Part shown: piece after piece, positions 35,165 through 46,834 of the stretch | Numbering within the stretch: the first letter of the stretch is position 1 | How the letters are laid out: every line of letters begins with the position of its first letter | Assembly (NCBI RefSeq): GCF_016859285.1 | Contig: NC_053414.1 | Coordinates: forward strand, 1,616,517 to 1,680,516 | Length of the DNA: 64,000 nt | Source of the DNA: Xiphias gladius | Lineage: Eukaryota; Chordata; Actinopteri; Istiophoriformes; Xiphiidae | Reading direction: 5' to 3' | The notes under the pieces: model-generated | Told to the model about the DNA's origin: nothing | The model's input: only the letters and a program-made list of their open reading frames with translations | Database searches by the model: none | Made by a program: the position numbers and the translations under genes

Positions 35165-35660
35165 TTTGTTTCACCAGTTAAATAATTTAACATCGGTCAT
35201 ATTGATTTCATTAACATCGTTTAGTTTACTCACAGCTTTGTCTTGTTAACTTAATCACAGCTTGTTAACAACACCCAATTTAGTTGATTTAGTCAAAGCT
35301 TGTTATCAACGCCTTGTTTAGTTAATTAACTCGCAGCTCTCTAACTGAAACTTTGTGCACTTAATTTGCTCAGCTTGTTAACTTGTGTAGTTAACTGATG
35401 CTTTACCTGACTAATTTGTTCACTGCTCATTAACAACACATTGTCTACTTAATTTACTCACAGCTCGTTAACAAAATTGTCTCGTTAATTTAATCACAGC
35501 TCAACGACACATCATTTTGTTATTTTACTCACATCTTAATGATACATTGTACAGTTAATTTAATCTCAGCTCGTTAACACCTTGTGTAGTTGATTTACTT
35601 GCAGCTCGTTAACTGATGCCTCATCTAACTAATTTGCTCACAGCTCATTAACGAAACATT
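35165..35660. repeat. degenerate minisatellite, unit about 35-43 bp (left part)
   Basis: Recurring text TTAATTTACTCACAGCTCGT followed by TAACAACACATTGT. Successive CAGCTCRTTAAC cores lie about 35-43 bp apart (35418, 35461, 35496, 35567, 35602, 35641). The array resumes at 36623. Confidence 0.82.
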
Positions 35661-36619
35661 GGGCCTCAAGCAGCAACATTCTCTTAAATTTCTCTTATAT
35701 TTTCTCTTAATTTTCTGTTAATTGGAAAAATAATTAATGTCAAGAGACGCATGGCCGATTGTTTGTTATTTGCATAGTTAACGCACCCTAAGCGTTATAT
35801 AAGGGCAAGTGTTTTGCTGTGTGCAAATAATCTGGCACATGCCCATGAGCTGGAGAGTTGCCACCAAAAAAAGGACGTAAGAAGAGGACATCAGCAGTTG
35901 TGAAATCAGCATACTATTAAATAAACTTAAAATAAACGTGACTTCCCAGCGCATCAGTACTGGCAATACAGGAAGATCAAAAACCCAGCATGGTTCTTTG
36001 CTCCTGTGATGCTGTAAATGCCGTGTCAGCAGAGGGACTCGCAGTAACTGAAATTAAAAAGAAAATGCTTTGACAGGAAAATGGAAGCAAAGAAGTGAAT
36101 TGCCCAAGCCAAGTGCTCCATGATGACAACTGGAGGAGAACAGGAGGAAGTGGTGGAACTAAGAATTCAAGAAATAATCGGAGAGGTGGCATTGACAGGT
36201 GTCCAGTCAGACGCTCCAGGTGCACCAGTTTCTGTAGCCCCTGACAAAGAAAGTGATCCACTGCCAGGCACATAGTATTTCTTGAGCTCACTAATTTAAT
36301 CACCCAATCATTATAATTATGCTAAATCATATAATAATAATAATTTCTATTATGTTTTTTTTATGTTCATCAAATTTAAAATGTTTTCTTGTATTGGTAA
36401 AACAATTTTTGTACTGTGAAAACAAGATGTTTTGTTCTTATCTTTGAAAGAGTGCTCTTGACCACTTGTAAAATTTTCTCCTACCTACGAGAAGAGCAAA
36501 AATAAGAAAACACTGGTGAATCCCAGAAATCAGTGGCTACTAACAGAATAAGAACAAATCGTGGATACGAACAAAAATTAGAGGAATTTTTTTTGTATAT
36601 TGCTTCCTGCACGAGGCCC
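35661..36619 (+). mobile_element. PIF/Harbinger-type element splitting the minisatellite
   Basis: 959 bp bounded by inverted ends GGGCCTCAAGCAGCAA and, on the other strand, GGGCCTCGTGCAGGAAGCAA, with 3-bp direct repeats ATT outside. The interior keeps decayed MYB-like protein text: NAVSAEGLAVTEIKKKML near 36010-36070 and SMMTTGGEQEEVVELRIQEI continuing IGEVALTGVQSDAPG near 36115-36225, in shifting frames. No transposase is inside, so it was non-autonomous when last mobile or has lost it since. Confidence 0.72.
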
Positions 36620-36622
36620 ATT

Positions 36623-36825
36623 GTTTACTTAATATACTCAGCTAGTGAACTGCTTCATCTAGTTAATTTAATCACAGTTCATTAACATTAAATTTACTCA
36701 CATTTTAACAACACATCATACAGTGAATTTGCTCATACCTCGTTAATCACAATCATTTAATTAATTAACTCACAGCTTGTTAAAAAAACATGATTTAGTT
36801 AATTAACTCACGGTTGATATTTCAG
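36623..36825. repeat. degenerate minisatellite (right part)
   Basis: Continuation of the 35165 array after the Harbinger-type insertion (TTTAATCACAGTTCATTAAC, TTAACTCACAGCTTGTTAA). Confidence 0.78.
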
Positions 36826-36959
36826 TAAAATGAACCATCTTCATCTTCAGTGTCAACTGTCTTTGGCTTTCTTCTGAATCTTATCAGCTCAAACTTTGAA
36901 GCCGAGGAAAAAACTTCCAGGAATGTTCTTTACTGTGCAAATATTAAAATCTATCTAAT

Positions 36960-36960
<1 letters not shown>

Positions 36961-37009
<49 letters not shown>
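36961..37009. repeat. (TAA)n microsatellite
   Basis: Sixteen TAA units, about 390 bp past the inhba stop codon; on the minus strand an ATTAAA at 36959-36964 overlaps its start. Confidence 0.95.
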
Positions 37010-37396
37010 GTTTGGCTCAAGCAGCTGGTTGAACAAATTTCTTTCAAGTATCTCAACATCCGAGATTTATACACAAGTTGGACCTTCAGTAAACAGTAGA
37101 ACATATCAGAAATGATTCGCTCACGTATTTTCTATAACAGTAGAAAACAGTAGACAAACAATGGAAAACAAATGACAAACCACATGTATAAATGTGGACA
37201 GGTAAAGTTTGACGTTGCAGGATCTGTTGCATAGTATTCTCAGGTTGTTCCAATGTGGATAAGATTCTCTCCCAATAAGAAATATGATGCTTTATCACTA
37301 AACATAAATACTTTATCTTTACTGGGAAAGTGCTGATTTGATGTTTTTCCTGTAGGCGGTGGGTTTTCAAAGTGTTTCTAATGTCTTTATCAGTGT

Positions 37397-38184
37397 TTAC
37401 GAGCAGCCGCACTCCTCCACGATCATGTTCTGGATATCTTTCTTGATGATTTTCTGCTCTTCATTGTAGTAAAGCATTGACATGGCACGCAGCCGTGTTG
37501 GCACGCAGCACGACTTGATGTTTTGAAACGGGCTGTAGCCCCTCATGCGGTAATGATTGATAACTGTTGAGTGGAAGGAGAGAGACGACCCACTGAAGCT
37601 TGCAATGTGGTTTGGACAGTCGCCCTCGCAGTAGTTGGCATGGTAACCTGATGGAGCGATAATCCAGTCGTTCCAGCCAATGTCTTTAAAGTTCACATAA
37701 AATTGTCGTTTGCAGCAGACACGTATTTTCCCGTCACACTCAAGACCTCGTTTGACTCGTCGCTGCGTTGCCTCCTCTCGAGCTCGCAGCGCCACCATGA
37801 GAAATGGCCGATGAGACTGATCTCGGCCTGTGGCTCGCTCGCCATTCACAGGCGTCAGGACAGGCAAAGCTCCGGCCTCGGCACACAGCGGACAGGAAAC
37901 TCGCAGGCGGAGAGAGCTGCCGCCGCTGTCCAACAGAGTCTGAACACTGCGAGGGACGGCAAGAGTGTGCCAGCCGCTGCGACGAGTGTCCACCATCTTC
38001 TCTGAAACACACTCCTCCTCCTCATCATCCTCATTATGAAGCTGCAGCAGCTGCAGCGTCACTTTGCCCTTCACTCGGTTTCCCTTTAACATCTTCAGAA
38101 AGATCCAGATGTTCGCCTGTTCCACCACCGAGGAGATGCTGCCCTCCTTCGAAATGTCAAAGGTCACCATGTTTGGAGAGTCAC
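37397..38184 (-). CDS. inhba: inhba exon 2: inhibin/activin beta A chain, prodomain end and mature ligand
   Basis: Acceptor CTTCTGCTGCAG then GTGACTCTCC at 38184; the first two bases finish a Gly codon begun in exon 1. The exon codes the C-terminal prodomain ([35 protein letters not shown]), the furin site RRVKR and a 116-residue ligand starting [12 protein letters not shown] and ending EECGCS. Nine ligand cysteines (positions 4, 11, 12, 40, 44, 80, 81, 113, 115) give the TGF-beta cystine knot, with Cys80 as the interchain bond. [19 protein letters not shown] and [17 protein letters not shown] are diagnostic for beta A. Dimers form activin A, or inhibin A with the alpha chain; secreted, acting on activin type II receptors and SMAD2/3. 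Full protein 401 aa. Teleosts often have two paralogues (inhbaa, inhbab); which this is cannot be decided here. Confidence 0.98.
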
Positions 38185-38584
38185 CTGCAGCAGAAGGCAC
38201 AGTTAGCATGTTAGCAGGAATGAACCCTATCCATCAGTATGAACAGCAGTTTTCACAAACATTTTTAATGCTGTAAAAACATTAATTTAAATGTCATTAA
38301 AAACAAAGACATCACCTGAAAGAAGGGCTCTATTAGACTTTACTGAACTTAACTGGTATCTATTAGTCTCTACTGTGTGAACCTTTCCACCGAATTAACT
38401 TTTGAAAACTTCACTTATTGTGCAGACACAACTTTATTAAAAGTTTGACTTTAACCTCTGACCTCAAGCTGATGGTTTAGGTCTTTAAAAATCTGGATAA
38501 ATCTGCTGTTAGACAACAGGAAGCTCTTGGATTTCTTTATATTGATAAATAAACTTTTTTCTATCAGATTCTACTGAGTTTATG

Positions 38585-39060
38585 TCAGCATCTGCTTCCC
38601 AGTTCCCCTCAGGCCCTGTCTCCAGCCCCTGCTCTCTTCTTCCGAGCCATGTTCTACCCTTCAGAACTGCAATTCTAAATCTGACCACCAGATGTCCCCT
38701 GACTTTTTTCCTGTCTTCAGTTCCACTTGCTCACCTGTTTCTCATTGGCAGTAATCTGTGCTTCCCTGCCCACTCACACACCTGTTCCCGGTTGCTTCAT
38801 CACCCCACTCTGTATTTAAACCTGCCAATGTCACCAACTCCTGTCAGATCATCTGTTTATGTTCCAGTGTCTTTTTCCAGTGTAGCTGCTACCTGTTTAC
38901 GCTCCCTTGTGTAACAGCTAGCAGTGTGTAGAATCTTGTTGTCTGTTCCTGCCTGCCTGTCGACTAACCTGCCTGATTATCCACCCGTCTACCTGTAAGC
39001 CTGTTTATCTTCAATAAAAGAATCTCTACTGAATCTGCCTGCGTTTGGGTCCTCCCCAAC
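38585..39060 (+). mobile_element. LTR-like repeat in the inhba intron
   Basis: Family landmarks: TATA-like TCTGTATTTAAACCTGCC, GTCAGATCATCTG about 30 bp later, AATAAAAGAATCTCTACTG, and TGCCTGCGTTTGGGTCCTCC. Closest to the copy at 53170-53680. It lies antisense to inhba. Confidence 0.65.
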
Positions 39061-39118
39061 TTTGCTGCTACCAGCAGTGTAAACCTTTATTTCTCTTCAT
39101 TGCAGGAGATCAAAAGAG

Positions 39119-39179
<61 letters not shown>
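39119..39179. repeat. (TA)n(CA)n microsatellite
   Basis: TATATA run passing into about 21 CA units inside the inhba intron. Confidence 0.95.
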
Positions 39180-39181
<2 letters not shown>

Positions 39182-39365
39182 ACAAACCCTAATCTTTTGA
39201 TTTCAGGAAACCATATAGAAAATAAAGATCTAAAGGTTTTCCTTTAAGAAAATCTTGTGAACTCACAGTTTGAAAAAATGTTAAAAATAATTAAACATTT
39301 TATTGAAATCAGAGCTGATATTAAATAATCTGCCGGAGATGAATGAAGAGCAACAAAAAACATCT

Positions 39366-39440
39366 CAATTTGATCCTGCTGGTTTTTGTTGATCTTGCTG
39401 GTTTTTATTTGATCCTGCTGGTTTTTGTTTGATCCTGCTT
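39366..39440. repeat. 24-bp minisatellite, three units
   Basis: GATCCTGCTGGTTTTTGTTT-type unit repeated about three times with small length changes, then a T-run. Confidence 0.8.
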
Positions 39441-41794
39441 TTTTTTTTCTGAAGTAAATGACCACAATTATCAGCATAAAAAACCTGTGACCCTGCTGTC
39501 TGAACTGACCCCCCCCTTCTGTTTTTGTCTTCTTGTCATTTGAATGAATGAACAAAGAAAATGTCATTAACAATGAAAGCCTGAAGGGAGCCACTGCCTC
39601 TAAATATACTCAATATGAGCAGAGACACTAAAAAAAGAAAAGGCCTGATTTCAGGGAATGTTGTTAACAAGGCTGCTAGTATACCCCCAACCCCCCAAAC
39701 TAACCCACACCACACAGCCCCCCCCAAAAAAGCCTGTCCTGTCCTGCGTCCTGTCTTTGTCTCCTGCTGCAGAATAATTACTGAGGCCCAGATTTGTCTG
39801 AATGAGGAGATTATTCACGGCCTGAGATCACTCGGTATGTACCCCCCCCCCCCGCTCCCCCTCCTTGTTACTGTCCTCTAATTTCGGCGAGCCTTTGAGG
39901 GGCCTTTTTAATTAAAGAGACGACTATTTATAGCACAAAGCCATTATGTACATTTATGTAAGCAAACAAGTGACAGGACGATGTGATTGGTCACGAGTTG
40001 GTTCACATTCACAGAAACAGAAAACTTTAAAAGTTTAAAAACTTTCTTCTTTCAAATTGTCTTTGTTAAATTTCAGACTTCAGTTATTAAATTCACACAT
40101 CTGATAGATTAATGGTGCAGACTGCAACTGACCCGACAGACTCTTATATTGAAAATCTCTTGTGACCAAATCAGGCGTATGTTTGTTTATGGAGATAGTA
40201 AAACTATAACTTGTCTGTTCTATAAATGTCTTTGTATCTTTGGTTTAACCACTGAGTAATCTAACCTCTTTCGTTGAGTCGAGGGTTTAAGCTTTAAATG
40301 ATCTCAGATCAGGAAACTTTCCTTCAGCATTTATTGCTGTTGTGATTGATCAATGAACTGTTAACAGCCCCAGCATCTGACTTTAAATCAGATTTTATCT
40401 GAGCAAAACTTGATGGGGGCACCTGACTCAACTTTTGTCACAATGCAATACAACCTCATCAAGCAAGATGCTGTGTTAGCCAATCGCATACAGTAAGTGC
40501 AAGTGAACTTTCCTCATAGATGACTCTAAAACATGACAAAAAGAACACAGTCGCCACAATGAAGATAGAGTAGCTCTCAGTGATGACTTCGATATCATAA
40601 ACCTCAACTCTTCAAACTCTTGAAATAAAACTTGACAATCTGGATCAGATTTCATGTCTCACCTGAAACAACAAACAAACACACACACACAGAGCCCGTG
40701 GACTGACTTCACTCGCAATGCTCAGACATAAAAATGGTCAGCTTACAGTTTTTGACACAGAATATAACTTTTCAATATTCATTCATGTTTGATGTTATTG
40801 AAGGTTACTGAGTCTGTCCTCATCCTCTGTCATTAATCTATTGAGTCACAAACACGCAGGTGAAGCTGAGCAATCAGCATGCAGTGTGACACCTGTTGTT
40901 ACATGTTTGAAGAGTTGCTTCTCAGGTGCGTTCAGGTTCATTAGTGAAGCTGAAAACCATGAACACAGTATATAACACAACTGTACAGTGACCAGATGTC
41001 CAAAATGAATGAACGAATCAATAAATGAATGCATGGATGGATAAATGAATGAATGAATGAAGCTTAATTCTTATTCAGGAAACTGAAAATTAACTCAACT
41101 TGATCCTCAGATCGTTTCCAACAACTTTTTTCTGTGAACTGATACAGTCGTGTCAGAGTTCACCTCCTTTTTTACTGTGTAGAATAAAGTAGAGAAAAAT
41201 ATAAATAAGAAATAGACTTCACTCTCAGTCTGAGTAGAATAAATAGAATTAGTCTGTGTGTCAGATTCTGACTGTGGAAATGTGTAAACAAACTTTGAAC
41301 TTTTTAGATTTTGTGAATGAGCTGATAACAGAAAACACACAGACAGAGAGAGAGATGTCTCTATTGCAATTGGTGATCAGTAAACCTCAGCAGAGTCTGA
41401 CTCTATTGACTTTACTTACACTATGGACCAAGATTTACATCTAAGACTGTGCTGCGTGTGTTTAATAAGCTTAGTAGAGTCTGACACCTGAGATACACCT
41501 GTGTGTCTGTTATGCTGATCATGACTACCTGTGTGAATCTTTGTAAATAAAACAGAACAATCAGCCTCATAAACTGTTTGAAAACTGTTTGATTAAAAAA
41601 AGCAGAATGAAACCAGTAGTTAAAGGTCATCGGCCAGTAGAGTCAGTAACTAACTCTAGAACTCTATACTGCTCAGTAGAATCAGCAAAGTCAGTAGATA
41701 TACGGACAGTCTTGGGGCAGGAACAAATTTATTCAGAGTGTCTGTAGATGAACAGCTCAGACAGCTGCTTGTCATTTGGCTGTTTTAAGTCAAG

Positions 41795-41965
41795 CCAGGT
41801 TTTTTATATAGCACCAAATCATAACAGAACTTATCTCAGGGTACTTTTCATATAGAGCAGGTCTAGACGGTACTCTTGATAATATTATTTACAGAAACAC
41901 AACATTCCCCCGTGAGCAAGCACTTGGCAATAGTGGAAAGGAAAAACTCTCTTTTAGGTAAAACT
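41795..41965 (-). mobile_element. L2/Maui-like LINE 3' tail, minus orientation
   Basis: Reads AGCACCAAATCATAACAG, TTTTCATATAGAGCAGGTCT, GGAAAGGAAAAACTCTCTTT; reverse complement of the tail at 55980-56120. Sits in the inhba intron. Confidence 0.78.
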
Positions 41966-42039
41966 TTGCCCCGTTTTTTTTTTCTGTCAAAGATGCTGTG
42001 ATTTGGGAGTCGTGAGTGTCACATCCTCTGCACCCTTAA

Positions 42040-42335
42040 CACCTTATTGTAGGTTCGTGGAGACGTATATATTTCCGAGCAGAAGAATAGCTCCACCCTC
42101 ATTGAACTCTACTAACTCTACTAACCCTGTAACTGTCTACCACTGTCAACCCAATCGGCTGAGGCAGAGGGCCACCCACCCTGAGCCTGGTTCTGCTTGA
42201 GGTTTCTTCCCATTAAAAGGAGTTTTTTCTTCATACTGTCACCAAGTGGTTGCTCATTGGGGAATGTTGGGTCTCTGTAAATAATTTTGTAAAGAGTACG
42301 GTATAGATGCTGTATGCTCTATATGAAAAGTGCCC
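42040..42335 (+). mobile_element. L2-type tail, plus orientation
   Basis: Ends with GAGCCTGGTTCTGCTTGAGG, GGGAATGTTGGGTCTCTGTA, GCTCTATATGAAAAGTGCCCTG. Faces the copy at 41795-41965, giving an inverted pair in the inhba intron. Confidence 0.72.
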
Positions 42336-42344
42336 TGTAACTGT

Positions 42345-42805
42345 ACTATGTAACCCTGTAAATGTAACTGTGAACTATAACTGTGTAACTGTAACTGTGA
42401 CTGTGAACTGTTACTGTAACCGAATATTTGGGCCACATATTTATGTTTTTTCTGGCTCAATATATGTCTGGTTCCTTGGCCCAATTCTGGTCCGCATACA
42501 CAATTACTGTCAGATGCTACTTCCACATCTGGACCAATTCTGGCACACACACAGAAAATCTTCCTGGCTGTCAACCAACACTGGACAATAACAGGCGGAA
42601 TCACCCCTGATGTGAAAGTATATGGGCCAGACTCGGGCTGAGGACCCAGGGACATATTGGGCCAGGAGCTTTCACAAGAATAACTTTGCTATCTGGTACT
42701 GCAACTGTAATTATGTAACTGTAACTGACTGTGTAACCCTGTAACTGTATATCCATGTAACTGCAACAGTGTAACCATGTAACTGTGTAAAACTGTAACT
42801 AGTGA
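42345..42805. repeat. TGTAAC-rich simple repeat, interrupted
   Basis: Imperfect CTGTAACTGTAACTGTG repeats at 42345-42420 and again at 42700-42805, separated by about 270 bp of unrelated sequence beginning GAATATTTGGGCCACATA. The middle block may be a later insertion. Confidence 0.7.
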
Positions 42806-42849
42806 AATTAAAAGTTAATCTGATGTTTCTGATTAGCTGTCAGACTAAC

Positions 42850-43267
42850 CTGGCTCTGCAAAGGTGATGATTTCAGACGGTGGTTCAGGTGGTTTTGGGG
42901 CCCCGGGGTTCCGGCCCTCCTCCTGGATCTCCACACTGCCGTCTTCAGCCACGTGGCCAACATGTAGCTTCTTGATGGCGTTGAGCAGCGCGGCTCGAGG
43001 GACTGGCTGTGTCAGGTTGGGCCGGGCACTCAGGTGCAGCATGTTGAGAATGTGACGCTTCACTGCCTCCACCATGTCGCTCTGTCCTCCCGATGAAGAC
43101 GAGTTCCTCCTCATCTTAGACAGAGAGCAAGACGGACACTCAGTGGATGACGCACCCTCCAGGCGCCGAGACACCACGTTGACCTCAGGAGCCGGAGAGA
43201 CTGCTGGAGAGGTGTCGATGAGAAGGCTGATGGCCACGAATAAGAACACAGCAAACAGAGAAGACAT
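42850..43267 (-). CDS. inhba: inhba exon 1: signal peptide and N-terminal prodomain
   Basis: 139 codons plus one base (phase 1 donor, G/GTTAGT). The ATG at 43267 is the first ATG in this frame, has A at -3, and is followed at once by a signal peptide (SSLFAVFLFVAISLLIDTSP). The prodomain keeps CPSCSLSKM, DMVEAVKRHILNMLHLSARP, TQPVPRAALLNAIKKLHVG and, at the splice, SEIITFAEPG, all matching the vertebrate beta A prodomain, which assists folding and dimerisation before furin cleavage. NLT in this region is a possible N-glycosylation sequon. Ser/Asn-rich RRNSSSSGGQ is a fish-specific-looking insertion relative to human. Confidence 0.96.
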
Positions 43268-43577
43268 GATGGGCTCTGAATGACACTCCAACACTGACAG
43301 TAGAGTAAGTAGAGTCAGTAGAGACAGTGTCTTTCTCTGCAGAAGACTAAGAACACTTGCAGCAGGTCCTGATGCAGAAACAAGCAGCAACAGTTCAGGA
43401 TCCTTCAGATCAAATCCTCACGGACTCAGTAGAGTCCAACAGTAGAGTCAGTAGAGTCTCTTTGATGTTTGTGGAAGTGAGGACATACAATAGAAACACA
43501 GAGTTCAGCAGCCCACAGTGAAGTTAGAAATCCTCAGCCTGTCAGAAGAGTTGATAGAGCAGTCTGGGGTTTCGTAC
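43268..43577 (-). promoter_or_regulatory. inhba: inhba 5' UTR / upstream region
   Basis: Contains repeated AGTAGAGTCAGTAGAG-type text near 43299-43330 and 43425-43462. A donor-like minus-strand GAGAGGTACGA near 43577 could mark the end of a 5' UTR exon, with several acceptor-like CAGs between it and the ATG; splicing here is not proven. Confidence 0.35.
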
Positions 43578-43870
43578 CTCTCTCAGTCCTTGATCTGGTC
43601 CTGATTAGTTCTGGATGCTGCAGGTCTGAAGCTTTAGTTCTCAATCTGAACCTGTGGTTCTCAGTCTGGTCCTTGATCTGGTCCTGATTAGTTCTGAGTG
43701 TTGTGATCTGGTCTTCAGTCTGGTTTTCTGATTTTCAGTCTGGTCCTGATGGTTCTGGTCTTGATAAGTCGAGTGCTTCAGGTCTGAGGCTGTGGTTCTT
43801 TAGACCTGTAGTTCTCAGTCTGGTCCTGTCTGTTCTTTATGGATCTGGTCCTTTCTGGTCCGGATGGTCT
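43570..43870. repeat. degenerate minisatellite upstream of inhba
   Basis: Repeated CTCAGTCTGGTCCTGAT / GATCTGGTCCTGATTAGTTCTG phrases over 300 bp. No open frame of interest. Confidence 0.7.
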
Positions 43871-43990
43871 GGTGCTGTGAGCTGACTGTGTGCAGGGTCA
43901 CTCTACTCTCCCTCTCTGCTAAGTTACTGTAATTATACCTCTCTGCCTGTTTAATCCCTCCCTCCGTCCACGGAGGTATTTCCCTGTGAG

Positions 43991-43991
<1 letters not shown>

Positions 43992-44076
<85 letters not shown>
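43992..44076. repeat. (CA)n microsatellite
   Basis: About 42 CA units, roughly 0.7 kb upstream of the inhba ATG. Confidence 0.97.
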
Positions 44077-44081
<5 letters not shown>

Positions 44082-44203
44082 GTGAGTAAAGTCTCTCAGA
44101 ATATCTCAGGACTGTTTGTGGTGTTTCCTCCTGAAAGAACGTCACGACAGAAGAGGAGGAAGGAGGGAAGAGGAGGAGGAGAGTGTCCCTGATTCATTCA
44201 TAC

Positions 44204-44260
44204 CACACACACAGACACACATGCGCACGCACGCACACACACGCAAACACACACACACAC

Positions 44261-44303
<43 letters not shown>
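44204..44303. repeat. (CA)n microsatellite with CG interruptions
   Basis: CA array interrupted by GCGCACGCACGCAC text; second of three arrays within 550 bp. Confidence 0.95.
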
Positions 44304-44304
<1 letters not shown>

Positions 44305-44454
44305 TCATGACTCAGTGAAGTGTCATCATCACCTCACGTGGAGGAGAAACTGTCAGTGTGAAATTAATTTTTAGACTGAAAAAAGGGAGTTTGTTGTTAT
44401 AATCAGAGTCCTGCACACAGCAGATGGAGTGCGCTCAGAACAGACCATCACAGA

Positions 44455-44540
<86 letters not shown>
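44455..44540. repeat. (CA)n microsatellite
   Basis: About 43 CA units; third array of the cluster. Confidence 0.97.
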
Positions 44541-44542
<2 letters not shown>

Positions 44543-46029
44543 GACATCAGCACACCCCCTGTTGGTGGGAGTCAGGTGTTACAGCCTCCTCACCTCAAAT
44601 GTGTCTTCTGATTCACCTTTTGTCTCTCTGTCTGTCATGAACTGGTTACCAGTAAAAAGAACTGGTTCACCTGATGCAGTCAGACTGCATGGGCCTCAGG
44701 GCACCAAACTTGAGTGTTTTAATAGGACACACAGGATGAATTTAAAGGGGATTTGATAGCAGAACTACAGGAAAAGTTATCATATGTACATGTGTTACGG
44801 TCTCAGACCAAAGCAAATAAGGGAGGCATGCACGAAAGACACTAAAAGAAAGGAATTTTATTTAGCAGAGTAGTTTGGTTTAACAAATAAAACAAATATG
44901 TAGTTTCTAACAAATGGAAACCCAATGGAAACAAACTACTGGGCCAATGAAGTTTATAGTAAATTAACTATAGAAAATCAGAAACTAAAATGTAAAACAA
45001 GTTGGTGCCAGGGGAGAGGGTGCCTCCAGACTACCAGAATGAGGTAGGTATTATATACCTTGGAGACAGTGGCTAGCTGCCTCCAGCTACAACTAACCAG
45101 GAACCTGCAACAGTAAAGGACAACACACTTACACAAGACAGCAACAACACAGCAACAACAGAACTTGACAATGTCCTCTGAATACACTGCACAGCCTTCC
45201 AAATTCCCAACAAATTTATTCATCAAGCATTGGAATGTTGTTGCTGCTGCCTGTTGGACAAATGGAGCCTTTCAAAAGCTTGAATTTGCAGATGAACTCA
45301 GCAGCACCAACCTGGTTGATGGCAATCATCAGTACGAGGTGAAGGGTATGAGTCGGGTTTAGTCCTGACCTTCCTAAAATCCAAGCAAAAACAAGGGGTA
45401 TTATCTGTTTTTGGCATGGTTAAACAAGGTGAAGCCCAGGTGGAGGATGATGGCTCAGCAGTTCCATTTCCAGCATAAAATTGATTGCACAATCCAAAAA
45501 TGTACATTTTTCTGGACTGAATCAATAAAAATGTTGTTTTATTGGCTTTGCATCTCTTACATCAACATGTCATGTTCTATAAGTTGTGTAGAAGATTGAA
45601 CATCTCCAAACAAACTTGGAGAAGCTCCTATAAACTTGGCTAATGTTGCACCGTGTGGCTCAGACAAGTGACCCAAAACAACTGTCCAGATTTTGATGTA
45701 CTTCAGAGGTTTTAAGCCAGCCTGTTAACAATGCCAATTTATGATTTAGCAAACCATACTCACCAGACACTTCAGATGGAAGTGTGTTACCAACACACAC
45801 AGGGTGAGCACAATCTGTTCCTGATATGATGATATGGTTTTAACTGATTGACATGACATAAATGTTGATGTTTGATGTTCTGGTGTTCCAATTAGATAAT
45901 TTTACACTTAAAGCTTTTTCACTTTTGTGTATGAACCCAAAAACTTGGCTTGCAATGATGGATCAACAATAGCATAACACCTAACAACAAAAAATACAGC
46001 CAGAACTTGGTCACCTGGACTGAAAACAC
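44541..46029. other. intergenic, nothing recognised
   Basis: No gene, RNA or named repeat was identified. Confidence 0.35.
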
Positions 46030-46765
46030 AATTCAATTTAAATCAGTTCAGTTCAGTTCAATTCAATTCAATCCAGTTCATCTAAATTTTATTTAAGTAG
46101 CACCGGATCATAACATACATTATCTCAAGGCATTTTACAGAATCAGGATGAGACCTGACAGTTTTATAGAGAGAAACCCAACAGTTCCCCTAGAGCAAGC
46201 ACTTGGTCACAGTGGAAAGGAAAAACTCCCCTTAACAGGAAGAAAAAAATTGATAGAATCGGACTCAGGGTGGGAGGCCGATTGAGTTGAGGAAAGAAAT
46301 GGGGGAGAAAGGAGAAAGAGGGGGAGAGAGAAGAGAGAGAGACCAGGAACAGCTGTAGATACTGTTGTATTCAAGCACAGTCAGACTGGTTGTTATAATG
46401 ATAATAATATTTGTGATACTTATCTGTGTAATAGTGTTATTAATCATAACAGCAGCAATGATAACAGCACCAATTAATTAATAATAATCATCATCATCAT
46501 CATCATGAGTGTTGAGTAGTAGTGGCAAATCTGGATCCTGCAGCTCCAGAGTCAGAGAGACCTGCAGAATGAGGACAGGGAGGAAAAGCACAAACTACAG
46601 GAGAGAGAAGACACAAAGTTAATGACATGCAGTAGTGGGATATTTTGTATATGCACTGAGAGAGAGAGAGACAGAAGAGAGAGGAAGTGCTCAGTGCATC
46701 ATGGGAGTTCCCCCAGCCTATAGCAGCAGAACTAGGATGATTCAGGGCTCACCTGAGCCAGCCCT
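46030..46765 (-). mobile_element. L2/Maui-like LINE 3' UTR and tail
   Basis: Begins with the CAGTTCAATTCAATTCAAT tail repeat (reverse of TGAATTGAATTG), then AGCACCGGATCATAACATAC, GCAAGCACTTGGTCACAGTG, GGAAAAACTCCCCTTAACAG and the GGATCCTGCAGCTCCAGAGT / GTGCATCATGGGAGTTCCCC segment found in the 54-56 kb copy. Minus orientation. Confidence 0.78.
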
Positions 46766-46834
46766 TACTATCAGCTTCATCAAAGAGCAAGGTTCTAAGT
46801 ATAATCTTCAATGTAGAGAACATGTCTGAGAGAG

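Larger units (their letters stand above)
38185..42849 (-). other. inhba: inhba intron
   Basis: 4665-bp phase-1 intron, donor GTTAGT and acceptor CTGCTGCAG. It holds an LTR-like repeat (38585-39060), (TA)n/(CA)n (39119), a 24-bp minisatellite (39366), facing L2 tails (41795 and 42040) and TGTAAC-rich simple sequence (42345-42805). The span 39445-41790 shows no recognised element. Confidence 0.85.

Noticed and set aside
35977..36303. 108-codon minus frame
   Set aside because: Antisense to decayed Harbinger MYB-like text on the plus strand.
37703..38276. Plus-strand frames opposite inhba exon 2
   Set aside because: Antisense shadows of a highly conserved coding exon.
42864..43283. Plus-strand frames opposite inhba exon 1
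   Set aside because: Antisense shadows without splice or promoter support.
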